64,000 bases of DNA. Source: an uncultured Thalassotalea sp. (GTDB lineage: Bacteria > Pseudomonadota > Gammaproteobacteria > Enterobacterales > Alteromonadaceae). This document shows, in pieces, positions 54,770 through 64,000 of the stretch. Every line of letters begins with the position of its first letter. Position 1 is the first letter of the stretch. The notes below the pieces were generated by a model, which was given only the letters and a program-made list of their open reading frames with translations, was not told where the DNA came from and searched no databases. The stretch spans positions 1-64,000 of the forward strand of contig CANMZP010000014.1 in the NCBI GenBank assembly GCA_947502355.1, given 5' to 3'. Position numbers and translations under genes: made by a program.

Positions 54770-55231
54770 ATGTCACTATCAAAATATCGCCCGCGCTTAG
54801 GGGGCTTAATTAACAGTTTTGAAGTGAACTATATGTTACTCATTCGATTATTAGGTCACTTAGATGAGGTGGGGGAGTTCCATCATTTCTTAATTAATGA
54901 GCATTTACAGTATCAGCTCACCATTAAAGAAAAGTCCAAGTATACTCATCTTGTTGAATTTAAACAGTTAACAGATGAAGATACTGATGGCGCTGAAAAA
55001 GCAAGCCTATTAAAGAAGCCTTGTATGGTCATTCGTCTTTATCATGATGCGCGTTTGGCGGAAGTTATTACCACCCAGCACATTCGACAAATTAAACCTC
55101 GATACGATTACCCTAATGAAGCCATGCACCAGCCAGATGAAAAAAGACAAAACCATCAATTTTTAACCCAATGGTTACAACTTTGTCTGGCGCAGGGGCA
55201 GTCTACTGGTATTCTCCCTAAAAAACCTTAA
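54770..55231 (+). CDS. yqiB: YqiB family protein (DUF1249)
   Basis: This 153-residue cytoplasmic protein matches E. coli YqiB in KYRPRLGGLINSFEVNYMLLIRLL, the CMVIRLYHDARLAEVITTQHIRQIKPRYDYPN core and the KRQNHQFLTQWLQLCLAQG end. Function is unknown. I prefer ATG 54770, which aligns with the E. coli start; a TTG directly after the nudF stop would add 17 residues. It sits between nudF and cpdA as in E. coli. Confidence 0.88.
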   Translation: MSLSKYRPRLGGLINSFEVNYMLLIRLLGHLDEVGEFHHFLINEHLQYQLTIKEKSKYTHLVEFKQLTDEDTDGAEKASLLKKPCMVIRLYHDARLAEVITTQHIRQIKPRYDYPNEAMHQPDEKRQNHQFLTQWLQLCLAQGQSTGILPKKP

Positions 55232-55249
55232 AGCCATTATTTAATTGGA

Positions 55250-56044
55250 ATGAATTTCACTATGCCGAATCCAAAACAAATATCTTTAGTACAAATCAGT
55301 GATTGTCACTTATTTGCCGATCAAGATGCATTACATTTCGGTCAACCTGTGTATCAAAACTTATTAAGAATATTGCAAGAAATAGCTAAACTGGAAGGGG
55401 TGGATGCAATCATTTTTAGTGGTGATCTCTCCCAAGATCACTCGATTGTCTCATATCGAAATTTTGTTAAGGCTTTTAGTCAAGCCGTTGATGAATTTGG
55501 TTTAAATGCCCCTTTGTATTGGCTCCCAGGCAATCATGATGAGCTACAATTGTTGGAACAAACTTTAGTTCACCCATTAATTGTTCACGAAAATCTCATT
55601 CAATTCGATTCGTGGCAAATACAGTTAATTGATTCAACAAGCCCAACGCCAAGTGGTCATGTATATGATGAACAGCTAGATGCATTGAAACAGACAGCGC
55701 AGACCACAAAATTTTGCATGGTTTTTATGCATCATACACCGATAGAAGTTGGGTTCTTTATTGATAAGCATGGCTTACGTCATAAAAAGCAGTTTTGGGA
55801 GGCGATGAATTCTATCGTGCAAGTGAAAGCAATTTGTAGCGGGCATGTTCATCAGGGCATGTCTTTTGCTGCGACTGCAGAACATCAAATACCTGTGTTT
55901 ACTTGTCCGGCTACCTCGATTCAATTCGACCCAACATGTCCAACAGTTGCCGCGTTAGATAAAGGTCCTGGGTATCGGCATTTTTATTTAAATCAAAATG
56001 GTTGCATTGAAACATCATTACATTATCTGAGCTTAGTTAAATAG
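55250..56044 (+). CDS. cpdA: 3',5'-cyclic AMP phosphodiesterase CpdA
   Basis: This 264-residue metallophosphoesterase lowers cAMP. It shows all dimetal motifs in order: ISDCHLF, IIFSGDLSQDHS, LPGNHDE, MHHTPIEVG and SGHVHQGMS. The length matches E. coli CpdA. The ATG at 55250 and one four codons later are both possible. It is the third gene of the nudF-yqiB-cpdA run. The gap to yqiA that is short in E. coli holds an extra gene here. Confidence 0.93.
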   Translation: MNFTMPNPKQISLVQISDCHLFADQDALHFGQPVYQNLLRILQEIAKLEGVDAIIFSGDLSQDHSIVSYRNFVKAFSQAVDEFGLNAPLYWLPGNHDELQLLEQTLVHPLIVHENLIQFDSWQIQLIDSTSPTPSGHVYDEQLDALKQTAQTTKFCMVFMHHTPIEVGFFIDKHGLRHKKQFWEAMNSIVQVKAICSGHVHQGMSFAATAEHQIPVFTCPATSIQFDPTCPTVAALDKGPGYRHFYLNQNGCIETSLHYLSLVK

Positions 56045-56382
56045 ATACTTATAGCGACCTTATTAAGTTTTTTGCCGCTTAGCGAGAATTTTAATACTTT
56101 TAGGCAAGGTTTTAATTTTTAGGTCATTGTAGCTGTTTTATCAAATCAATAAAACAGCTACAAGCCTTTAAAAGCACCCTTGTTGAGTTCATCAAGTGCC
56201 CTTAACTATAAACTATGTAAAGGCTACGCAAAATACTATGCTAAAGATAGTTATCGTATTAATGCACCTCTTATCTAACTCTAAGTTTTGCAACAATTTA
56301 ATGGATCTAATATCACCCAATGATTAACTATAGAGCAAGTTAGAATAAGCTATAGGTAACTGCTCTGTAAAATTATAGCTAA
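56045..56382. other. AT-rich intergenic stretch with a 15-bp inverted repeat
   Basis: TTGTAGCTGTTTTAT (56127-56141) and ATAAAACAGCTACAA (56149-56163) are perfectly complementary around CAAATCA and may end the cpdA transcript, though no T-tract follows. The rest is AT-rich with no convincing gene and lies before the small barrel-like protein. Together with that gene it forms an insertion in the otherwise conserved cpdA-yqiA order. Confidence 0.5.
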
Positions 56383-57009
56383 GTGTTTGATAGGCTTTAT
56401 ATTAAAGTGTATCATACCGCTTCATATCAAAGGGATGCTAGTAATAGCTCTAAATATAAGGAATTTTTTATCAAAAATCTACTCGCTTTATTACTGTTTT
56501 TCACCCCTTTTTCATCGTTTGCAGGCTACGAGTTCGAATACAAATATATGAGAATTAACCAAGACCTATATGATGACTTCTATTTTGAAATGGATGCAAT
56601 TAATGTTGGTTTTGCTTATGTAACTGGAGGCAATTACGGCTTAAGGTTAGAAGGTGCAATGAGTAATAATGTCGATAATAAATATGACATTGAGAATGAA
56701 GATCATAAAAATAAAATTGAAAAATTATTTTCTGTTATTTTATTTAAAAGATGGGAAATTCAGCAATATTCATTTGAATTAGGGGTTGGCCAAACCGATT
56801 ATGATACGGATTGGACGGTAAATGGAAAAGATGTTGAGGGGCTTGGCGGTGTTGATTCTGATTTTTCATTTCATTTTACGACCTATTACGCAATAAATGA
56901 AGATCTTGAATTCCTTGTTGGTTATACCGATATTTATCGAAAAGATAAAAATAATTATGGTAAAGAGTCTACTTATAGTTTTAATATAGGGTTAAAACAC
57001 AATCTCTAA
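56383..57009 (+). CDS. Small exported protein, likely outer membrane beta-barrel
   Basis: The reading frame opens with GTG at 56383 (208 codons), but the first 29 residues are not signal-like. A classic signal segment, KNLLALLLFFTPFSSFAG, begins at residue 31, and AAGGA lies 8 nt before the ATC codon for residue 30. The true start may therefore be lost or non-standard. The mature part alternates aromatic and polar residues (YEFEYKYMRINQDLYDDFYFEM) and ends FNIGLKHNL, like a short 8-strand barrel. The DNA is more AT-rich than its neighbours, and it interrupts the conserved cpdA-yqiA order. Confidence 0.6.
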   Translation: MFDRLYIKVYHTASYQRDASNSSKYKEFFIKNLLALLLFFTPFSSFAGYEFEYKYMRINQDLYDDFYFEMDAINVGFAYVTGGNYGLRLEGAMSNNVDNKYDIENEDHKNKIEKLFSVILFKRWEIQQYSFELGVGQTDYDTDWTVNGKDVEGLGGVDSDFSFHFTTYYAINEDLEFLVGYTDIYRKDKNNYGKESTYSFNIGLKHNL

Positions 57010-57084
57010 AATAAGATAATGTGAAACGATAGTGACATCCGTTAGGGTCTCAATATTTGTTATAAACATTTCAAAATACATTTA

Positions 57085-57666
57085 ATGGATTCAAATCTAA
57101 ATATACTTTTTATTCATGGCTTTAATAGCTCTCCTCGCTCATTTAAAGCAGAAGCTACCGCGCAATATTTGCAAGAAAATCATCCCGATATACAATTTAT
57201 TTGTCCGCAGTTAGTTAGCAACCCGTTTATAGCCATTGAACAACTTGAGGCTATTATCAACGCAGCACCTCAAAGCCGTTGGTGTCTTGTGGGATCATCG
57301 TTAGGCGGCTTTTTTGCCACCTTTCTTAGCGAAAAATATCAATGCCCAGCTGTTTTGATAAACCCCGCTGTGCGGCCTTTTGAGCTGGCTGGTGAAATTG
57401 CTGGCAAGCAATATAACCCTTATACCGAAGAGCATTATGAGGTGACTGAACAGCAAGTATGTTCGTTAAAATCATTGGAATGTAAATCAATCAATATCAA
57501 TCACTTTTTTGTTATGGTACAAACAGGTGATGAAGTCTTGGATTATCAAAAAGCCGTTGCAAAATATCATGGTTGTCAGATGAGAATTGAACAAGGTGGT
57601 GATCACAGCTACATTAATTTCTCAGCAACTTTACCCCTTATAACCGAGTTTTTTAATTTATCCTAA
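57085..57666 (+). CDS. yqiA: Esterase YqiA
   Basis: This 193-residue alpha/beta hydrolase has ILFIHGFNSSPRSFKA (oxyanion loop), the nucleophile Ser in CLVGSSLGGFFATFLSEKY, and the catalytic His in GGDHSYINF, with a candidate Asp in MVQTGDEVLDY. E. coli YqiA is a general esterase. It sits directly upstream of parE as in E. coli, with a 59-bp gap. Confidence 0.93.
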   Translation: MDSNLNILFIHGFNSSPRSFKAEATAQYLQENHPDIQFICPQLVSNPFIAIEQLEAIINAAPQSRWCLVGSSLGGFFATFLSEKYQCPAVLINPAVRPFELAGEIAGKQYNPYTEEHYEVTEQQVCSLKSLECKSININHFFVMVQTGDEVLDYQKAVAKYHGCQMRIEQGGDHSYINFSATLPLITEFFNLS

Positions 57667-57701
57667 ACCGGTTATAAGGTATTATTTTAATAAGAACATA
57701 A

Positions 57702-59615
<1,914 letters not shown>

Positions 59616-59850
59616 CCAGTGAAAACGGCGATACACCTATGGGAATATAAAGCACATATTCCTCGAAGCAGAGGTGTCATTCTGAGTAGCCTATGGCAAG
59701 CTCAGGATCTCCTTCAGGTGCAGGCTGATTATGTCATTGTTCCACAGCATTCGAATGGAAATCCCAGATATTTAACACTTTAGCGAGCTAAAAGAAAAAA
59801 TATCTGGGCACGTCAAAATTGCCAATCAATATTCACCCATTTTATCTATT
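59616..59850. repeat. Dispersed repeat-like hairpins downstream of parE
   Basis: CCCAGATATTT (59763-59773) and AAATATCTGGG (59798-59808) are a perfect inverted repeat whose loop contains TTTAGCGAGCTAAA. Upstream, CATTCTGAGTAGCC...CTCAGGATCTCC (about 59678-59712) resembles, in reverse orientation, the GGAGATCCT element near 5975. I see no gene here. These look like dispersed intergenic repeats. Confidence 0.5.
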
Positions 59851-61020
59851 CTATGCTTTAGCAAGAATAAACATCTGATAACCAAACTCCCCTAAGTATT
59901 TCTCAAAAATATCCATCTCAACCAAGGTGTCTTTAATGGCTTGTGAGTCTGGCATTTGAGCCTGCAAGTCAAGAGCACGCTGCTTAACGGGCAGGTAGTA
60001 ATTTTCCCATGATGCCTGACTTAAAGAGAAATGCGCGATAACGTTGTAACCCGCTTGCTCAATTTGGTTTAGCCGAGTCTGTAAAGGCTGTATATCGGGG
60101 TATTCACGAGTCCAAAAGGTATGAGCCGCCTCACTTTGGGTATCGGTTAACCACACCGCGTCGCTCAGCATCATGGTGCCATTGTCTTTTAGAAAGGGGT
60201 TCCAAGCCGCTAGCGCCTTTTCAACGCCCATAATGTAAGCACACCCCTCTGCCCAAATAAGATCATAGCTTTTAGGTTCTAGGGGTAAGTCGGTCATACT
60301 GGCACAAAGGGGCGTTACTTGTTCACTCAGACCTTTTTCTTGCAGCGACGTCGCTAACTTATCTAGCGCTGACTGTTCGTTATCGACTGCCGTTATATGC
60401 GCGCCTGTTTGTTGTGCGATTATTGCGGTTGATAAGCCTTTTCCTGGGCCTATTTCCAACACCTGCTTTGGTGTTTGCGGCAATAAAGATAACGCTTTTA
60501 GGGTTTCTTCTTCACTGCCCGGACCCCAACGTTCAAGTGTTGAGAATATTTTCATAAAATCTTGCATGTATTTGTCGTGTTCAGTCATATCTTTAGATAA
60601 CCATTTTAGTCTTAGCGCTTCTTTTTCTGTGAAGCCTTGTTTCATTAAAAATTCCAGATGCGCATCCGGGGCCACTTTATCCATATTGGCATGCCAGGTG
60701 CGCTCATCACCTTTGCCAAGCATGGCTAAAAGCAATTCTCTAGACTGTTGTTTTTCAGCGATTTCAGCCTCAAGTTGGTCTAGTCGCAATTGTAATACCT
60801 GCAAATCAATTTTTGCCTCAATCGACGCCTTACATTCTTTTAAGCTTAAGCCACCAGCTTGCAGTTGCTGTACCAGCTTGATTCGCTGAATGTCGATATC
60901 ACGGTAAACTCGATAACCATTGGTTAAGCGTTCACCGTTAATTAGGCCTAATTTTTCATAATAGAGCAGGGCCGTACGTGAAAGCCCAACTCGGTCGGCG
61001 ACTTGTGATATTCGGTACAT
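59851..61020 (-). CDS. MerR-type regulator fused to a SAM-dependent methyltransferase
   Basis: From ATG 61020 this is 389 residues. Residues 1-70 are a MerR winged helix (MYRISQVADRVGLSRTALLYYEKLGL, NGYRVY). A short coiled coil (about 75-115) follows, then a linker, and a Rossmann methyltransferase from about residue 185 with VLEIGPGKGLSTAIIAQQTG (motif I) and YDLIWAEGCAYIMG (motif IV). The classic MerR effector pocket is replaced by the enzyme. It may methylate a small molecule and couple that to gene control. An extension back to 61143 in the same frame has no support. It is downstream of the ion channel gene. Confidence 0.85.
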   Translation of the reverse strand: MYRISQVADRVGLSRTALLYYEKLGLINGERLTNGYRVYRDIDIQRIKLVQQLQAGGLSLKECKASIEAKIDLQVLQLRLDQLEAEIAEKQQSRELLLAMLGKGDERTWHANMDKVAPDAHLEFLMKQGFTEKEALRLKWLSKDMTEHDKYMQDFMKIFSTLERWGPGSEEETLKALSLLPQTPKQVLEIGPGKGLSTAIIAQQTGAHITAVDNEQSALDKLATSLQEKGLSEQVTPLCASMTDLPLEPKSYDLIWAEGCAYIMGVEKALAAWNPFLKDNGTMMLSDAVWLTDTQSEAAHTFWTREYPDIQPLQTRLNQIEQAGYNVIAHFSLSQASWENYYLPVKQRALDLQAQMPDSQAIKDTLVEMDIFEKYLGEFGYQMFILAKA

Positions 61021-61103
61021 AAACAATCTCAGCAAAAATTCGAAAGGTAATCTTAAACTATAAAGCAATAGACAGGTCAAGCGTTGGTAAACGGAAAATA
61101 AAA

Positions 61104-61129
61104 AAGGCTTTTGCATGAGCAAAAGCCTT
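61104..61129 (-). terminator. Rho-independent terminator of the ion channel gene
   Basis: AAGGCTTTTGC and GCAAAAGCCTT form a perfect 11-bp stem around a 4-nt loop. On the minus strand it runs into TTTTTTATTTTCC. It lies 26 bp beyond the channel stop and separates it from the MerR-methyltransferase gene. Confidence 0.93.
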
Positions 61130-61154
61130 ATAAAAGAGAGCAAAGAAAAAGCTA

Positions 61155-61943
61155 TTATGCTTTGTTTTGCGCTTTAATCAGTTCTTTCAACTCTCTGATC
61201 TCATCTTGTAACTCGCTTAAGCTTGGCTCTTTCTCGTTGCGCATTTTGGTATGCTCTTCTTCCATCACATTAACCACGATGCCAATCACCATATTTAAAA
61301 ACGCGAATGCGGTAAAAAAGATAAACGATAAATAAAACACCCAAGACCAAGGGTACACATCCATGGTTTCGTATTGAATATCGGTCCAGTCTTCAAACGT
61401 CATAATACGAAACAGAGTAAGCATGGAAATGGCAATGTCACCCCATAACGTTGGGTTGATGTCTTTAAAAACAAAACTGCCAAAAGCGGCGTATATATAG
61501 AAGATTATAAACATTAATAAGATAACGTAACCTAATTGGGGCAACGCTTTGATTAATGAATTAATCAGTACTCGCAATTCGGGGACGACGGACACCATAC
61601 GCAGAACCCTAAATATGCGCACAAGTCGTGCTAACAGTGCCATTTCCGCATCATTGATTGGAATTAAACTAATGGCCACCACTAAAGTATCAAAGACGTT
61701 CCAGCCACTTTTGAAAAAGTGTTTTTTATTTGGGTCAGCGATAAAGCGAATGCTGATTTCAAATAAAAAGAAAATGGTAATAAACGTATCAAGAATTTGC
61801 GTGATGGAGATAGCGCTGTCGGTTAATTCAAATGTTTTGGCTCCAATCTCCAACGCCGAAATTATGATCACCGCAACGACCGTAAATTCGAAGATTCGGT
61901 TGTTTTTTAATTGGTTTAAATTAGCCTGAAGGGTTTCGTACAT
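61155..61943 (-). CDS. Voltage-gated ion channel, bacterial NaChBac-like single-domain type
   Basis: This 262-residue protein has six membrane helices. Helix S4 carries regularly spaced arginines in LARLVRIFRVLRMV (about residues 104-117), the voltage sensor. The pore helix and filter read MLTLFRIMTFEDWTD (around residues 173-187), where NavAb has TLESWSM. The extra acidic residues (E, D and D) are like the calcium-selective CavAb design. A C-terminal coiled coil (SLSELQDEIRELKELIKAQ) would join four subunits. The gene is alone, with its own terminator. Ion selectivity is inferred from the filter. Confidence 0.9.
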   Translation of the reverse strand: MYETLQANLNQLKNNRIFEFTVVAVIIISALEIGAKTFELTDSAISITQILDTFITIFFLFEISIRFIADPNKKHFFKSGWNVFDTLVVAISLIPINDAEMALLARLVRIFRVLRMVSVVPELRVLINSLIKALPQLGYVILLMFIIFYIYAAFGSFVFKDINPTLWGDIAISMLTLFRIMTFEDWTDIQYETMDVYPWSWVFYLSFIFFTAFAFLNMVIGIVVNVMEEEHTKMRNEKEPSLSELQDEIRELKELIKAQNKA

Positions 61944-62030
61944 ACGTTACAACTTTATAAATAGTATCTGTTAATGTTTTGTTATGGGGGGAATATAAAC
62001 GTTTTCAAGAGAGGCAGCAATTTAAAGCGT

Positions 62031-62054
62031 GCTCCCTGACAAAAATCAGGGAGC
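62031..62054. terminator. Inverted repeat beyond the DUF5916 gene
   Basis: GCTCCCTGA and TCAGGGAGC form a perfect 9-bp stem around CAAAAA, 9 bp beyond the stop codon of the minus-strand gene. It probably ends that transcript, although the following T-tract is weak. Confidence 0.65.
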
Positions 62055-62063
62055 AAATTGGGA

Positions 62064-64000
62064 TTATTTTAACCAGGCGTAGCTAACTTTGGTGTATACC
62101 GCTCGGTCATTTTGCTCCAAATTACTGAACCCTTCGGTTGAGTTATGTTGATCGGAGTAACCTAAATAAAATACCGTTTGGGGATTAATTTTATAGGCAT
62201 AAAGCAACTCAGTAGAAACGTTTTTGCTGTTTGCATCAACATCATCTGGGTCTAAATCACCGGTGTTATGGGTATTACGACTGGTGTTGTTGTATATCAG
62301 CGTAAACCTTAGAAAACTCATGGTATCAAACTGATAGGTGGTCCGAAAATCGGTTAATCGAGCTCGAAACACATTGTCGCCTTCGGCTTCAAGCTGACGA
62401 TAATTATGACGCAGTTTCAGCTCAAGGTGTTGATTCACATTCCAGTTGATCACCGGGCGGATATTGATTTTATCGCCGGCGCGGTTATTGGCATAATCAA
62501 TGGCATCGCCCCAGCCAACAGCGCCCTCTAAATACAAGTTAGATAATGGTTTGGAATTTATATACACCTCATATTCGTTTTGGGTAAATAAGGTGGTGTT
62601 ATCTTTAATAGCCAAGTCGGTTTTATCAATGCGACTACCAATCACATCACGATGAGAATACTTTAACTGGGCATAAGTGCTGTTCATCGCATTTAGCTCG
62701 GTGCGTAAATCAAACTCTTCTTCGATTAAATCACCGTCATTATTTTTCGATTTGTCATAATCGCTATAAACGTTAAATTGCGTCCACCACTCACCGGGCT
62801 CTGCATACCATTTGCGACGAAGCGCCGCACCGTGGCGAGTAAAATCAACGCGAGACATAAAACCTAAATCACCACGAAAGTCTTCATCTTTTTTATCAAT
62901 AAAGCCTCGGTAGTACCAATCTCGGTCATTGTGACTGTACTCAGCTTTAAACGCATAGCCACTAAATGAGTCCTTATTTTTGGTTCTTAGGGTCATTTCA
63001 TTGTCTTCACAATTGTCTTCATCATCACAAAATTGCTTAAACAAGTCATCTGGATATTCGGTATCGGAATAGGCTGCTTGTACTTTTAGTTTATCTGAAT
63101 CGCTAAAGCGGGCAGATAAGTCGACGGCATGCACGGCGTTTTTATAGTCTTCACTACTTCGTAAAGTACTCACCGTACCTAACGTGGTGTTTTTGTCGAT
63201 ATTGTATCGGTATCGAAGCGCGGCATTGTTGGAACTGTCTTCAATAGTGGCAATTGATGAGTTGCGGTTCCCCGGTATAAGAATATTGGTGTCATCATCA
63301 TCGGTTACAAATAAACCAACGCTATGATCGCCTTTTTTGCTGGTTAACTTGCCGCCGTAATTTGGGGCATTGATGTTTCGGGTATAAATCAAGTCGTAGT
63401 TGGAGTCGAAGTAATCGGAGTTATCCAAAAAGAACGGTCGCTTTTCATCGAAAAATAAAGCAAAGGTATTGTTAATGCTTAATTGCGCATTATCGGTTTC
63501 AACCGTTGAAAAGTCAGGGTTTAGCGTGACGTTTAATAGTGTGTCCGGGGTAATGCCCCAGCGAATATCTAAGCTTGGATCAAAATCATTTTCGCCTTGC
63601 CAATCACCTTCATCATCACGGGCTTCGACGCGTTTGGTTACCATAGATGGCACCAACGTTAGGTTGTTACCTTGCTTGGCACCCGAAAAGCCTTGTGTGG
63701 TTACCAACTGACATATTTGACAGTTATTGTCTCGGTCTAAATAAATATTGGATATTCTTAGTCGTTCTTCGCGTGGATAAAAGCGCACCAATTCAATGCC
63801 CCATTCTTGAACGGGTAATTGCTCATTAAAGTTAAGCATGCGCAGTGGCAAGGCCATTTCAATGACATAGCCTTTTTCGGTTATTCTGCCGCTGCTATCC
63901 CAAATACCATCCCACGAATCACTTTCATGGCCTGTTATCGCATCTTCAATGCCGTCAATTTGCACACCAAGGGGGTTAACCATAAATCGGTAGGCGCTGC
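62064..64000 (-). CDS. DUF5916 domain outer membrane protein (5' end outside window)
   Basis: The reading frame is open through the window edge, so the start is missing; at least 645 residues are visible. The first part (AYRFMVNPLGVQIDG...DSWDGIWDSSGRITEKGYVIEMALPLRML) is the end of a family 9-like carbohydrate-binding domain that usually begins these proteins. The rest is DUF5916, with WGITPDTLLNVTLNPDFSTVETD and FFDEKRPFFLDNSDYF, then a beta-rich barrel-like C-terminus ending KVSYAWLK. These are surface or periplasmic proteins of unknown function, often linked to polysaccharide use. It is not close to the GlcNAc locus here. Confidence 0.85.
   Translation of the reverse strand, partial: SAYRFMVNPLGVQIDGIEDAITGHESDSWDGIWDSSGRITEKGYVIEMALPLRMLNFNEQLPVQEWGIELVRFYPREERLRISNIYLDRDNNCQICQLVTTQGFSGAKQGNNLTLVPSMVTKRVEARDDEGDWQGENDFDPSLDIRWGITPDTLLNVTLNPDFSTVETDNAQLSINNTFALFFDEKRPFFLDNSDYFDSNYDLIYTRNINAPNYGGKLTSKKGDHSVGLFVTDDDDTNILIPGNRNSSIATIEDSSNNAALRYRYNIDKNTTLGTVSTLRSSEDYKNAVHAVDLSARFSDSDKLKVQAAYSDTEYPDDLFKQFCDDEDNCEDNEMTLRTKNKDSFSGYAFKAEYSHNDRDWYYRGFIDKKDEDFRGDLGFMSRVDFTRHGAALRRKWYAEPGEWWTQFNVYSDYDKSKNNDGDLIEEEFDLRTELNAMNSTYAQLKYSHRDVIGSRIDKTDLAIKDNTTLFTQNEYEVYINSKPLSNLYLEGAVGWGDAIDYANNRAGDKINIRPVINWNVNQHLELKLRHNYRQLEAEGDNVFRARLTDFRTTYQFDTMSFLRFTLIYNNTSRNTHNTGDLDPDDVDANSKNVSTELLYAYKINPQTVFYLGYSDQHNSTEGFSNLEQNDRAVYTKVSYAWLK

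Noticed and set aside
59616-59850. Possible small RNA or gene after parE
   Set aside because: There is only a hairpin and dispersed-repeat-like text, with no promoter, open frame or known RNA motif.
61021-61143. N-terminal extension of the MerR-methyltransferase
   Set aside because: The extra 41 residues are hydrophobic and precede the normal MerR start MYRISQVAD. They overlap the channel terminator and are not expected in the family.

Overview
The window looks like a chromosomal segment of a marine gammaproteobacterium of the order Alteromonadales, close to Colwellia or Thalassotalea. The reasons are the moderately AT-rich DNA, the TonB-receptor/SapC/hexosaminidase/GlcNAc-kinase cluster typical of that group, and housekeeping blocks whose order matches E. 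coli (plsY, folB, uppP, cca; ygiM, ygiF, glnE, hldE; tolC, nudF, yqiB, cpdA, yqiA, parE). The species placement is inferred from gene content only.

Layout. 1-5.4 kb: elongator tRNA-Met, then an RND efflux pump (permease and adaptor) divergent from a TetR regulator, with two palindromic operators between them. 5.4-6.7 kb: an accessory intergenic stretch with a hairpin repeat, an unusual tandem array of GGATG-loop hairpins, yihD, and a MITE-like element. 6.7-17.6 kb: a chitin/N-acetylglucosamine locus (LacI-type NagR, its operator, TonB receptor, SapC, GH20 hexosaminidase, GlcNAc kinase, NagP permease, SGNH esterase). 17.6-22.9 kb: SYLF lipoprotein, plsY, folB-folK-uppP, CPBP protease, cca. 23-25.7 kb: gspA-gspB (exeAB-like). 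25.7-28.9 kb: glycosyltransferase, UDP-glucuronate epimerase and UDP-glucose dehydrogenase. 29-34 kb: leuABCD with a leader peptide, attenuator and promoter. 34.1-38.3 kb: three CDP-glycerol glycerophosphotransferase-like proteins plus a TagD-like cytidylyltransferase, suggesting a glycerol-phosphate decorated surface glycan in a Gram-negative.

38.4-46.9 kb: ygiM, ygiF, then a minus-strand envelope-stress-type cluster related to E. coli yjfIJKL (DUF2170, PspA, DUF2491, a small unknown protein, a membrane-embedded aminopropyltransferase, a double DUF350 protein, a Ser/Arg/Tyr-rich lipoprotein). Three copies of one palindrome, GACATAWTATGTC, lie at the two promoter regions of this cluster, so I infer one undescribed regulon. 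46.9-59.6 kb: glnE, lpxL-like, hldE, tolC, nudF-yqiB-cpdA, a small beta-barrel-like insertion, yqiA, parE. 59.8-64 kb: a MerR-methyltransferase fusion, a one-domain voltage-gated channel with an acidic selectivity filter, and a DUF5916 outer-membrane protein cut by the window end.

The most interesting leads are the GGATG hairpin array (possible CsrA-binding RNA or a repeat element), the palindrome-linked PspA/aminopropyltransferase cluster, the teichoic-acid-like genes, the MerR-methyltransferase fusion, and the channel filter.
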